From Akkermansiaceae bacterium UBA5020 (lineage in GTDB: Bacteria; Verrucomicrobiota; Verrucomicrobiia; Verrucomicrobiales; DEV007), in the NCBI GenBank assembly GCA_002396885.1, contig DGXY01000069.1, forward strand, positions 1 to 64,000: a stretch of 64,000 bases of DNA, given 5' to 3'. Below the pieces are notes generated by a model. That model was not told the origin of the DNA, did not search any database, and was given only the letters and a program-made list of their open reading frames with translations. Numbering within the stretch: position 1 is the stretch's first letter; the number at the start of each line of letters is the position of its first letter. The translations under genes and the position numbers were made by a program. Shown piece after piece: positions 1 through 8,589 of this stretch.

Positions 1-3000
1 CGGCGGCGGCATCGGGGGCGCTGCGGAGGGCGTCGAGCCGGGCCGCGACGGCGGCGTCGGTGTCGAGGACAAGGAGGGCGGAGAAGGCGGGGCCGCGGAG
101 GGGCGAGGCCGCGTCGAAGGCGAGGGTTCGGACGCGGTCGGTGAAGGTCCGGGCCTTCCACAAGCCTGACAAACGCACGGCTTCCCTCTGCACGGCGGGA
201 TCGGGACTGGCCCAGAGTGGCTCGAGGAGGGAGGCGGGATCGCCAACGGGCGCCGTCTGGATCGCGGCGAGGAGGGCAGGATGTTTCGCGCCGCGCTCGA
301 GAAGGAGGGGGATGTCGTCGGCGGCGGCGCGGGCGGCGAGGGCTTGCAGCCAGACGAGCTCGCGGTCGGGCGTGTTTTGGAATCGTCCAACCTGCTGGCG
401 GATCACGGCGAGGACCTCGTTGGAGGCGGCATTCGGCCGGTAATCGACGGCGCCGCCGCTGAGGTTCTTGAGATCGTCGGGATTGTTTTCGACCCAACTG
501 TTCCGGAGGGCGAAGAGGAGGTGTTCATCCTTCTCGAACGCGAAGCCCTTCGTCAACTGCGGTGCCCAGAGGTGGTGGGTGGCGTGGAGGGTCTTGGTGA
601 GGGCGTGGCGGTGGTAGTCGTTGAATTCGTGATCGAGGGCGCGGGCGGCGACGAGGGCGATGCGCGCGTCGTCGACATAACTGCACGCGACGATGGCCTC
701 AAGGCGGACGAGGGGATCCTCGTCGGCGATCTGGGTTTCGAGGAGAGTCAACGCGCCGTCGAGTTCTCCATCACGGGCCCAGGTCGAGAGGGCGCGTGTG
801 GCATAGGCGCGGATCTTCGGATCGGGGGAACGGAGGAGGCTCTTCAGCAATTCGGGACGCTGGGTCTCGTGGGCTTCGTAAAGGGAAAGGGCCTGGAGGC
901 GGCGAAACTCGTCCTTGGGTTCGCCAGCTTTGAGGGTGGCGACCCAGGGATCGAGGGCGGCGACGACTTTCTCCGAGTCTTTTTCGAAGAGGAGGCGCTT
1001 CGCCTGGTAGGCGGTCCAGCGTTCGGGCGAATCGACGAGTCTGAGCAGATCCGGGAGGGTCGCCTCGGCGAGTGAAGCGGGTTGGACCAGCGGCCGTCCC
1101 TTCGCGGTGACACGCCAGATGCGGCCGTGCTCCTTGTCGCGGTCGGGGTGGCGGTAGGAGGCCTGGTAGTGGCCGATGATGGGATTGTACCAGTCGGTAA
1201 TGTAAAGCGCGCCATCGGGTCCGACGCGCACCTCGATGGGACGGAAGACGTTGTTTTTCGTCTCTATGAGGTTGGGGAGCAGCTCGGTGGAATAGCGGCC
1301 GGTCTTCTCGTCGTAGTCGAGGCGGTGTTGCTCGAGGGTATTGCCGTAATAACCTCCGATGACGATGCGGCCCTGCATCTCGTCGGGGAAGTGGCTGCTC
1401 TCGAGGAACTCCATCCCGACCTGTTTGATGGGGGCGAGGCAGAGATTGAGGGCGCGGGCATCAACGGCCAGATTCGAGCGGACGAGCCCAGGGGTGCTGT
1501 AATACGAGCCGATGTTGGCGCCGCTCTTGTGGAAGGGCTGTCCATGGCGGGTCGTGACGACGCCCCAGCAATTCGCCCCGGCGGAGGACCACTGGAAGAA
1601 GGGATCGAGGTGTCCGGTGCGGGGACGGTAACGCCAGATTCCGGCGCGGTTCAGGGTCTCGACGCCGTAGGCCGTCTCGACGCGCGAGTAAATGTGGTGG
1701 CCCTGACTGAACCACAATTCCCCGCCGAAGCCCCAGTTGAGGCAGTTGATCATCTGGTGCGAGTCAGCGGTGCCGAAGCCGCCGAGGACGAGGCGCTGCC
1801 GGTCGGCTTTGCCATCGCCGTCGGTGTCCTGGAAATGGAGCAGCTCGGTGCCTTGGGCGACGTAGAGTCCGCCATCGCCAAGTTCGATCCCACTGGGCAT
1901 GAAGAGGCCCTCGACGAATTTTTCGAACTTATCGGCCTTGCCATCGTGGTCGGTGTCCTCGCAGATGAGGACGTAATCGTTGGCCTTTTCGCCGGGTTTG
2001 ATCTGCGGGTAGCTGAGGGCGCAGGCGACCCAGAGGCGGCCGCGCTCGTCCCAGCGCATCTGGATGGGCTTGATGAGGCCATCGGCCTCGGAGGCGAAAA
2101 GATTCACGGCGAAGCCTTCGAGGACCTGGAAGGAGGCGAGCTCTTCTTCGGGAGATTGCGGTTTCGCGCTGGGCGGCTCGACGGGGATGGACGAAGTCGC
2201 GACGATGGGGGTGACCGGCTTTCCGGCGAGGGCGGCGCGGACGTTGCCCTCGGCCTGGTTGAGGAGGGGGAGGAATTCCTGCATCTCCTCGGGGAAGAGA
2301 CGTTTGTCGTTGTTTTTCCAATCTCGCGAGTAGGGGACATTGGTCCGGTCGCCGGTGAGGAAGGCCCAGTTCATGGGACGCCAATAGTCGAACCAGAGGC
2401 GCTCAAGCTTGATCATCTCGCCATGGGCGGAGGTGAGGGAATCCTCTGGCGCTGGCGCGAGGCCGAGTCCCTCCATGACCCGGCGGGCGAGGAAACGATG
2501 TCCGCTCTCACTGAGGTGGAAGCCGTTTTCAGTGAGGGCGGGACGGTTTTCGCCGACCTGAGTGAGGGGAAGGAAGGGAAGCCGGAGCTTCGCCGCGAGT
2601 TCGCGGATCGCGGCGGTGTAGGCGGCGAGTTGGGTGTTGTGTGAGGGAAGATCGGGGCCTTGGGTGAGATCGGATTTCTCGAAGGGCACGGGCTCGAGGA
2701 GAACGACACGACGTCCGCCCTTGGCGAATTCGGCGATGAGTTTCTCGTAGGCGGCGGCGAAGGCGGGGATGCCCTCGGGACCGGCGAGGGATTCCATCTG
2801 GCCGAACTGGGCGAGGACGAGCGTGGCGCCTGCCTCAGTGAGTTGTTGGTCCCAGTCGCGCTGCTGCCGCCACGAGGTGGAGCCGGTTTGCTCCTGAATG
2901 CGTTTTTCGGACTCGCGGCGTTTTGCGTCGAGTTTTTCGACATCGCCTCCGTCGCGCCATTGTTCGAAGACGGTGTCGCCTTCCCAGCCGAAGTTGCGGA

Positions 3001-3178
3001 TGCGCAGGGTGCCGTCGGGAAAGGCGGCGACGAGCTGGGTCTGAAGCCAGGGGTAAAGCCGGGTGCGCTCGAGGTTCGCGCCTCCGGCGAGGACGAGGGT
3101 ATCATCGGGTTTCACGAGCGGCTCGGCGCGGAGGAGGGGCGCGATGAGAAGGAGGAAAAAGGGGAGGAGTTTTTTCAT
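1..3178 (-). CDS. SGNH hydrolase / PVC-type membrane-bound dehydrogenase with HEAT-like repeats (partial)
   Basis: The gene runs off the left edge, so only the first 1059 or so residues are visible. A signal peptide (MKKLLPFFLLLIAPLLRA) is followed by an SGNH-hydrolase-like region to about residue 225, ending with the FHLSESGHRF block. A beta-propeller-like dehydrogenase region follows at about 330-690, with two calcium-loop-like segments (DTDHDGKADKF, DTDGDGKADRQ). Helical HEAT-like repeats start near residue 700. This order is standard for the secreted PVC-type family, which usually ends in a CxxCH heme domain; that part would lie outside the window. The role is inferred to be oxidation of an extracellular or periplasmic substrate. 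The start at 3178 is the only one that gives an intact signal peptide. A tandem repeat hairpin separates it from the upstream sulfatase. Confidence 0.85.
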   Translation of the reverse strand, partial: MKKLLPFFLLLIAPLLRAEPLVKPDDTLVLAGGANLERTRLYPWLQTQLVAAFPDGTLRIRNFGWEGDTVFEQWRDGGDVEKLDAKRRESEKRIQEQTGSTSWRQQRDWDQQLTEAGATLVLAQFGQMESLAGPEGIPAFAAAYEKLIAEFAKGGRRVVLLEPVPFEKSDLTQGPDLPSHNTQLAAYTAAIRELAAKLRLPFLPLTQVGENRPALTENGFHLSESGHRFLARRVMEGLGLAPAPEDSLTSAHGEMIKLERLWFDYWRPMNWAFLTGDRTNVPYSRDWKNNDKRLFPEEMQEFLPLLNQAEGNVRAALAGKPVTPIVATSSIPVEPPSAKPQSPEEELASFQVLEGFAVNLFASEADGLIKPIQMRWDERGRLWVACALSYPQIKPGEKANDYVLICEDTDHDGKADKFEKFVEGLFMPSGIELGDGGLYVAQGTELLHFQDTDGDGKADRQRLVLGGFGTADSHQMINCLNWGFGGELWFSQGHHIYSRVETAYGVETLNRAGIWRYRPRTGHLDPFFQWSSAGANCWGVVTTRHGQPFHKSGANIGSYYSTPGLVRSNLAVDARALNLCLAPIKQVGMEFLESSHFPDEMQGRIVIGGYYGNTLEQHRLDYDEKTGRYSTELLPNLIETKNNVFRPIEVRVGPDGALYITDWYNPIIGHYQASYRHPDRDKEHGRIWRVTAKGRPLVQPASLAEATLPDLLRLVDSPERWTAYQAKRLLFEKDSEKVVAALDPWVATLKAGEPKDEFRRLQALSLYEAHETQRPELLKSLLRSPDPKIRAYATRALSTWARDGELDGALTLLETQIADEDPLVRLEAIVACSYVDDARIALVAARALDHEFNDYHRHALTKTLHATHHLWAPQLTKGFAFEKDEHLLFALRNSWVENNPDDLKNLSGGAVDYRPNAASNEVLAVIRQQVGRFQNTPDRELVWLQALAARAAADDIPLLLERGAKHPALLAAIQTAPVGDPASLLEPLWASPDPAVQREAVRLSGLWKARTFTDRVRTLAFDAASPLRGPAFSALLVLDTDAAVAARLDALRSAPDAAA

Positions 3179-3203
3179 CGGAGGAAATTCAGATTCGTAG
3201 TCT

Positions 3204-3345
3204 TATCGCATACTCATACTCATACTCATACTCACACTCTTACCTCATACTCAGATCGGGCGTTCCTAGTGCTTCGCTTTTCGAGTAGGAGTATGAGGTA
3301 AGAGTATGAGTAGGAGGGTCAAGGTAAGAGTATGAGTAGGAGGGC
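3204..3345. repeat. TACTCA-type low-complexity repeat forming a long hairpin
   Basis: The left arm is built of TACTCA and TACCTC units (about 3207-3253). The right arm is built of GAGTATGAG, GGTAAGAG and TAGGAG units (about 3284-3345). Positions 3230-3252 and 3289-3311 are inverted copies with one mismatch in 23. The right arm repeats its GGTAAGAGTATGAGTAGGAG unit with small changes. It fills the gap between the sulfatase stop and the start of the dehydrogenase gene. A related element lies at 22189-22346. Confidence 0.85.
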
Positions 3346-3383
3346 TAAGGTAAGAGGAGAAGAGCGATCCGCTAGGTAAGCCA

Positions 3384-4862
3384 TCAAGGATTTTTCACGG
3401 GAAACTGCTCCCGCAACAAGCGCCGCGCTTCCTCCAGCGCCGCGGGATCGGGGGCCTTCTCCACGACATTCTCCAACTCCGGCCGCACGCCCCCGCGATG
3501 ATCATAGAGTTCGGTAGCTTCGACGGTGCCGCTCTCCCAATTCCGCCATTCGGTGTAACGCCATCCGGCGGTGCGGACGCTGTAACCCATCACCGCGGGT
3601 GCTTTTTTAGGGGCTCGGTCAGGATAGGGCGGACGGGGATGCTGGGTGAAGGCGGCGGGTTTCACGGTGGCGGCGGGATCCTCGAGAATCGGGACGAGAC
3701 TGGCGCCCTCAAGCCCGGGAGCGGGGGGCAGGCCGACGAGATCGACGAGGGTGGGAAAGACATCGACCATCTCGACGAGGGCGTCGGTTTTGGCCCCGGG
3801 ATGTTTTGGCGCAGTCGGCGCGAGGATGAGGGGGACGCGGGCGTCGAGCTCGAAATTGCTCGTCTTGGCCCAGAGCCCGTGTTCGCCGAGGTGATACCCG
3901 TGATCACCCCAGAAGAGGACGATGGTGTTTTCCTCGAGCCCGTTTTCCTTCAGTGCGGCGAGGATTTTGCCGATCTGGGCGTCCAAGTAGCTGACCGCGG
4001 CGAAGTAGCCGTGGCGCATCTCGGCGACCTGCTCGGGTGTGGGTAGGGTCTGCTGGTCGGGCGGACCGAGGATCTCGGTGCTCGGATGCGAGGCGATCGT
4101 GGGCGCTCCCGTCGGCCAGCGCGGATCGACGGGAGGAAGGGTAGCACGATCGTAGAGGTCCCAGTATTTTTTCGGGGCGTTGAAAGGGGCGTGGGGTTTC
4201 CAAAAGCCGACCGCGAGGAAGAAGGGGCCGCCTTTCTTCAGCTCGGGCAGCCAGCGCAGCGCCTCGGCGGCGACGCGTCCGTCGTAGTAGGCCTCGTCGG
4301 GCACGTCATAGGCCTCGCACATGCCGACGGAGCCGTATTTGCGAAGTCCTTCGCTGTGTTTGGCGTGATTTTCGGGGAGGGGGCCGTCGACCACCGGCGC
4401 GTCGTCGCCGTGGTTGGCGTAGTGGAGAAACTCGGGCGCGGACCACGAGCGGGGATCGCCCTTCTCTTTTGTGTGCCAGTTGTGGAAGAGCTTGCCGGCG
4501 CAGCGTGTGGTGTAGCCGTGATCCTTGAACCAGAGCGGCAGGGTGGTGACGTCGGGCCGCAGCTCACGGAAGTGGGTGCTGTTGACGTGGAGGCCGAGGG
4601 TGCCGGGGCGCAGTCCCGTGAGCATGCTCGAGCGCGAGGGGTTGCAGACGGCCTGCTGGCAGTATGCGCGGGTGAAGGTGGTGCCGCGCGCGGCGAGGGC
4701 GTCGAGATGCGGGGTGAGGGCGGGCGATCCGTAGCAGCCGAGTTCGGGCCGCAGGTCGTCGGCGGTGATGAGGAGGATGTTTGGCGGCGCGGCGCTGGAC
4801 ATCGTCGGCCAAGCGGAAAGAGCCAGGATTGTCAGGACGAGGCGGGAGAGAGGCGATTTCAT
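3384..4862 (-). CDS. Secreted sulfatase (iduronate-2-sulfatase-like)
   Basis: 492 residues. The signal peptide ends near SSA/APP. The alkaline-phosphatase-superfamily metal pair is at Asp35-Asp36 in the ITADDLRPE segment. The sulfatase signature CNPSR starts at Cys73, which a formylglycine-generating enzyme would convert to the catalytic aldehyde. Later blocks (WGDHGYHLGEHG, and the KPHAPF region) match the iduronate-2-sulfatase-like branch. It probably removes sulfate esters from polysaccharide fragments in the periplasm or outside the cell. The frame is open upstream to 4913, but 4862 is chosen because it opens the signal peptide directly. No glycosidase lies next to it, so the glycan cannot be named. 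Confidence 0.93.
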   Translation of the reverse strand: MKSPLSRLVLTILALSAWPTMSSAAPPNILLITADDLRPELGCYGSPALTPHLDALAARGTTFTRAYCQQAVCNPSRSSMLTGLRPGTLGLHVNSTHFRELRPDVTTLPLWFKDHGYTTRCAGKLFHNWHTKEKGDPRSWSAPEFLHYANHGDDAPVVDGPLPENHAKHSEGLRKYGSVGMCEAYDVPDEAYYDGRVAAEALRWLPELKKGGPFFLAVGFWKPHAPFNAPKKYWDLYDRATLPPVDPRWPTGAPTIASHPSTEILGPPDQQTLPTPEQVAEMRHGYFAAVSYLDAQIGKILAALKENGLEENTIVLFWGDHGYHLGEHGLWAKTSNFELDARVPLILAPTAPKHPGAKTDALVEMVDVFPTLVDLVGLPPAPGLEGASLVPILEDPAATVKPAAFTQHPRPPYPDRAPKKAPAVMGYSVRTAGWRYTEWRNWESGTVEATELYDHRGGVRPELENVVEKAPDPAALEEARRLLREQFPVKNP

Positions 4863-4927
4863 CAGCCGCGAGGATGTCTTAGGGGCTTGCTCCGGGAAAG
4901 CTCTTTCTGCCAAGACGGAAGAGATCT

Positions 4928-4970
4928 TGGTGATTTTACATAAATTAAATAAATTTCGTAATTAAACCTC
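4928..4970. promoter_or_regulatory. AT-rich patch, candidate promoter region
   Basis: This is a run of almost pure A/T (TTTTACATAAATTAAATAAA and following) in otherwise GC-rich DNA between divergent genes. It could carry the promoter of the sulfatase, the oxidoreductase or both. No clear -35/-10 pair can be assigned by eye. Confidence 0.3.
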
Positions 4971-4992
4971 GATTTCAACGTGGGGGTATTGG

Positions 4993-5328
4993 GTGGGTGA
5001 TCTACGCACTCTTTTTCCACGGTGGTGGCGGAAAGGAAGGCAGGTCCCGCCTCGTCATCTCCGGGCCGACCCGCTGCAGAATCTACCTGGGAAGGAGCGG
5101 GTGCGGGTGATCCTCTTTACCGGTGCGGAATGGTGCCAGGCTTGCCACCGTCTGGAATCAAGTCTGATCGCGGCAGAGGAGTTGCAGGAATTCCAGCGCG
5201 CCGGGACGTCTTTTCACAAGATCGACGGGCAGGCGGACCTTTCGCGTTCGCCAAAGTCCTTGCCTCCGGGCGAAAGCGTGGTCATTCTCCCAGACTCTTT
5301 TTTCCTTCAACCCCTCCCCATCCCGATC
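4993..5328 (+). pseudogene. Thioredoxin-like fragment in frame with the oxidoreductase
   Basis: From a GTG at 4993 the frame stays open into the oxidoreductase. It encodes a stretch (ILFTGAEWCQACHRLESSL) with the WCxxC redox motif and spacing of small secreted thioredoxin-like proteins. The match fades after about 45 residues, before the second half of the fold. There is no signal peptide and no stop codon before the oxidoreductase ATG. I read it as the decayed remains of a thioredoxin-like gene. A true N-terminal extension of the oxidoreductase is less likely, because that enzyme's nucleotide-binding strand begins right at its own ATG. Confidence 0.4.
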
Positions 5329-6402
5329 ATGTCCTCCCCCATTCGTATTCTCGTCGTCGGCTGCGGCCACATGGGCAAATCCCACGCCAAGGCTTACCAC
5401 GCCATTGATGGCTTCGAAATCGTCGGCGTCGTCTCGCGGGGCGAGACCTCTCGCCGTGATCTCCTCGACGCCCTCGGAGCCGATTATCCGCAATTCTCGA
5501 ACTACGAGGAGGCACTCGCGGCGACGAAGCCCGATGCGGTCTCGATCAACACCTATCCCGACACGCACGCCGATTACACGAAGAAGGCCTTCGCTGCAGG
5601 TTGTCACGTCTTTCTCGAAAAACCCATCGCCGGCACCGTGGCCGAGGCGCAGGAGATCGTCGACGCGGCGAAGGCGGCGAACCGCAAGCTCGTGATCGGT
5701 TACATCCTCCGCGTCCACCCGACCTGGGCGCGCTTCATCGAGGTCGCGCAGACCCTCGGCAAGCCGCTCGTGATGCGGATGAACCTGAACCAGCAATCCT
5801 CGGGCGAGATGTGGCACACCCACCGCATGCTGATGAATTCGATGTCGCCTATCGTCGATTGCGGGGTTCACTACGTCGATGTGATGTGCCAGATGACGCG
5901 ATCGAAGCCCATTCGCGTCAGCGCGATCGGCGCCCGCCTCACCGAGGAGCTGGTGCCCGGGATGTACAACTATGGACAGCTCCAGGTGACCTTCGAAGAC
6001 GGTTCGGTCGGCTGGTATGAGGCCGGCTGGGGTCCGATGATGAGCGAGGTCGCCTACTTCGTGAAGGACGTCGTCGGGCCGAAGGGCTGTGTCAGCATTT
6101 CGGGCGTAAAGGAGGGCGAGACCTCGAGCGACAACATTGATTCGCACTCGAAGGCCGCGGCTTTGAAGGTGCACCACGCGGAGCTCGGCGCGGATGGGAA
6201 ATTCGCGAAGCCCGACGAGATCCTCGACTGCGCCGACGAGCCGGATCATGACGGTCTCTGCCATCGCGAGCAGGAGGTCTTTCTCAACGCGATCCTCAAC
6301 GACGTCGATCTCTCCGATCACATGGAGGATGCGGTGAACAGTCTCCGCATCGTCCTTGCCGCGGACGAGGCCTTCCGTAGCGGGAAAATGGTGGAGCTTT
6401 AA
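5329..6402 (+). CDS. Gfo/Idh/MocA family NAD(P)-dependent oxidoreductase
   Basis: 357 residues, a normal length for the family. The N-terminal Rossmann motif is VVGCGHMGKSHA (about residues 7-18). The hallmark EKP (in HVFLEKPIAGT) lies near residue 98, and the C-terminal alpha/beta domain follows. The family oxidises or reduces sugars, inositols and similar polyols with NAD(P). No signal peptide is seen, so it is cytoplasmic. The ATG at 5329 is chosen because the first beta strand starts at residue 4; the upstream in-frame extension carries a thioredoxin remnant. There is no clear ribosome binding site, only a C-rich leader. The substrate is not evident. Confidence 0.88.
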   Translation: MSSPIRILVVGCGHMGKSHAKAYHAIDGFEIVGVVSRGETSRRDLLDALGADYPQFSNYEEALAATKPDAVSINTYPDTHADYTKKAFAAGCHVFLEKPIAGTVAEAQEIVDAAKAANRKLVIGYILRVHPTWARFIEVAQTLGKPLVMRMNLNQQSSGEMWHTHRMLMNSMSPIVDCGVHYVDVMCQMTRSKPIRVSAIGARLTEELVPGMYNYGQLQVTFEDGSVGWYEAGWGPMMSEVAYFVKDVVGPKGCVSISGVKEGETSSDNIDSHSKAAALKVHHAELGADGKFAKPDEILDCADEPDHDGLCHREQEVFLNAILNDVDLSDHMEDAVNSLRIVLAADEAFRSGKMVEL

Positions 6403-6462
6403 CGTCCCGGCACCGACGAGCGGAAAAACGTCACGCCGCAAAAAAATCCTGACAAAACACCC

Positions 6463-7275
6463 ATGAAACGCCACTTTTTAATCCTGACCTTATTCGCGTC
6501 CACCTTCAGCCTCCGCGCCGCCGAAAACGTCACCACGACCGACTCCGATTGGAAGGGCTACACGAAGCAGTCCTTCGATTTCGAGGGGCACAAGGCTTTT
6601 GTTGTCGTGCCGAAAGAAGCCGCTGCCGGCAAACCGTGGGTCTGGCGCACCTCCTTTCCCGATTTTCACGCCGAGGTCGATCTCGCCCTGGTGAAGGACG
6701 GCTTCCACATCGCCCACGTCGATGTGGTGTCGATGTTAGGGTGTGACGAATCCCTCGCGATCATGGACCGATTCAGCGACCAGGTGCGCCAGCAATGGGC
6801 TCTCGCCGCGAAGGCTGCCCTCGAGGGGGTGAGCCGTGGCGGACTCCACGCCTACCGCTACGCCGCGACCCGGCCCGACCGCGTCGCCTGCATCTACGCC
6901 GACACTCCCGTCATGGAGTTGAAGAGCTGGCCGCTCAAGCATCCCAAGGCGAAAGGCCCGCTCGCCGACGCGCTGAAGTTCTACGGCTTCGCCGACGAGG
7001 CCGCCCTCATCGCCTACGGAGGTGATCCCCTCGATCTCCTCGAGCCGATCGCGAAGGCGAAGATCCCCCTCCGCCACGTCATCAGTTCGAACGATCTCGT
7101 CGTGCCGGCCGAGGAGAACACCCTTGAAGCGAAGCGCCGTCTCGAGAAGTTCGGCTGGGAGATGGACCTCCTCATTGTCGATCCCGCGACGACGATCAAT
7201 GAAGGACACCACTTCCCGCTCGTAGGAATCGCCGAGTCGGTCGCGTTCATCAAGAAACACGCGGCGGGGCAGTGA
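6463..7275 (+). CDS. Secreted alpha/beta hydrolase
   Basis: 270 residues with a short signal peptide (MKRHFLILTLFASTFSLRAA). The nucleophile elbow is GVSRGG with Ser124. A plausible acid lies in the SSNDLVVP segment and a His in NEGHHFP near the C-terminus, which completes an esterase-type triad. The family includes acyl esterases and peptidases, and the substrate is unknown. It starts 60 bp after the oxidoreductase and may be co-transcribed. The leader holds a CCTGACAAA word (6448-6456), one of eight in the window, and no Shine-Dalgarno sequence. Confidence 0.75.
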   Translation: MKRHFLILTLFASTFSLRAAENVTTTDSDWKGYTKQSFDFEGHKAFVVVPKEAAAGKPWVWRTSFPDFHAEVDLALVKDGFHIAHVDVVSMLGCDESLAIMDRFSDQVRQQWALAAKAALEGVSRGGLHAYRYAATRPDRVACIYADTPVMELKSWPLKHPKAKGPLADALKFYGFADEAALIAYGGDPLDLLEPIAKAKIPLRHVISSNDLVVPAEENTLEAKRRLEKFGWEMDLLIVDPATTINEGHHFPLVGIAESVAFIKKHAAGQ

Positions 7276-7378
7276 GAGGGGAGCGAGGGGCTGGCTGACT
7301 TCCTTCGATGGGGGCGCCTCTGATCTTGATCGGACGCGGGCAAAGAATTAGAAAGAAGGTGCTACGCCGTATGTCTCA

Positions 7379-8575
7379 ATGTTCCCCGTTTCCCTGATCT
7401 TCTACCTTGCCGCTCCCCTTGAGTCGGTGGACTCCCGTATCATTCAAGACCTCTTCCCGGATCTCGAGTGGGGAGTCGAATCCGATCTCCTGAAACACAG
7501 CGACGACTGGCCCGGCGCGGTCGTCATCCTGACTGACCGCGAAGGTTACGATCCGGAGGAACGGTGCGATTTTCCCGTGGAGGTGGAGTTTCTCCTCTTT
7601 CCCGGCCGGGTCCCGCGAAACGAATCCGTCATGCTCGCGACGAAAGTGGCGCTCCTCCGCCTCCTCTCGGCGACGTGCGAATGCCGTGTCATCTGCGATG
7701 CCAAGGGTTTTGCGGAGAACGGCGAACCCCGCAAGGGACCTGCCTTTGAGTGGGTCGAGACCTTTCTTTGTCAGAGTGGCAGGGTCTATGGTGGAGCCGT
7801 GCCGCACTACGACGCCCGCGAAGGGAGCCGGCCCGACGAGGGATGGCTCGCGCTCGATGACCTCGTCGAAGCCACCCTGAACCCCGACGGAACCCTGCAG
7901 GACGAGGCGCGCACCGTCGCGCGTCTCGAGCGCTGGATCGCGACGCGCGATGTCTCCCCTCTGCGCAGTCCGAAACACCCCATCGCACCCGAGCCCGAGG
8001 ATTTCGACATTCTCGCGCCGCTCACCCCCGAAGAGATCGATGAGGCAATCGCCTCGGAGTTTCCCAACGACGGGGAGATGGACCGTGAGGAAGGGGATTG
8101 GCTCGCCTACACCGAAAGGATCGAGGCATGGACCTCGGGAGGCGGCACGACTTCGAGCAAACAGCTCATTCGCGAGGGCATCGCCCTGCCTCCACCGGAT
8201 TCGCTCGACGATCAGGCGCTGTCGGACAAACTCTGGGAGGTGATCCACGGACTCGCCCGGGTGCACACCTATCTCGAACGCACCGACCACCTCAGCGATC
8301 GCGAGCTCTACACCTGGCTCTGGGAAGAAGGCCTCAATGAAAGCACCGCCGACCTCTCGGGACTCGACCTTGTCGGCGGCTGCCATACCAGTCCCATCGG
8401 CAGCGGCGACGACGAATCGACCCTCATCGGACTGATCTTCTATGACTCCGCCATTGAACGGGCGGAATGGAAGGCGGCCTTCCCCGACGCAGAGATCCCC
8501 GCCCACCGGGACCTGCCCTACGATCGCGACCGTCATCTCCCCACGTCCGGTTACGGGGATGACATTCCCTTTTGA
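7379..8575 (+). CDS. Unknown acidic protein, 398 aa
   Basis: I do not recognise a named family. The protein is strongly acidic, lacks a convincing signal peptide and has no transmembrane segment. The N-terminal 110 residues look like an alpha/beta domain (WPGAVVILTDREGY, CRVICDAKGF). The middle is acidic and rich in Glu, Asp and Pro. The last 120 residues have a helical segment (HTYLERTDHLSDRELYTWLW) and end in a tail DLPYDRDRHLP. I believe similar tails occur in other PVC hypothetical proteins, but that is memory only. It ends 15 bp before the LamG gene. Confidence 0.65.
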   Translation: MFPVSLIFYLAAPLESVDSRIIQDLFPDLEWGVESDLLKHSDDWPGAVVILTDREGYDPEERCDFPVEVEFLLFPGRVPRNESVMLATKVALLRLLSATCECRVICDAKGFAENGEPRKGPAFEWVETFLCQSGRVYGGAVPHYDAREGSRPDEGWLALDDLVEATLNPDGTLQDEARTVARLERWIATRDVSPLRSPKHPIAPEPEDFDILAPLTPEEIDEAIASEFPNDGEMDREEGDWLAYTERIEAWTSGGGTTSSKQLIREGIALPPPDSLDDQALSDKLWEVIHGLARVHTYLERTDHLSDRELYTWLWEEGLNESTADLSGLDLVGGCHTSPIGSGDDESTLIGLIFYDSAIERAEWKAAFPDAEIPAHRDLPYDRDRHLPTSGYGDDIPF

Positions 8576-8589
8576 ACCCTCTCTCCTCC

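Larger units (their letters stand above)
4863..5328. other. 466-bp intergenic region between divergent genes
   Basis: It separates the leftward sulfatase from the rightward oxidoreductase. It holds an AT-rich patch (4928-4970) and a thioredoxin-like remnant (4993-5328), both described separately. I see no intact gene or RNA here. Confidence 0.6.
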
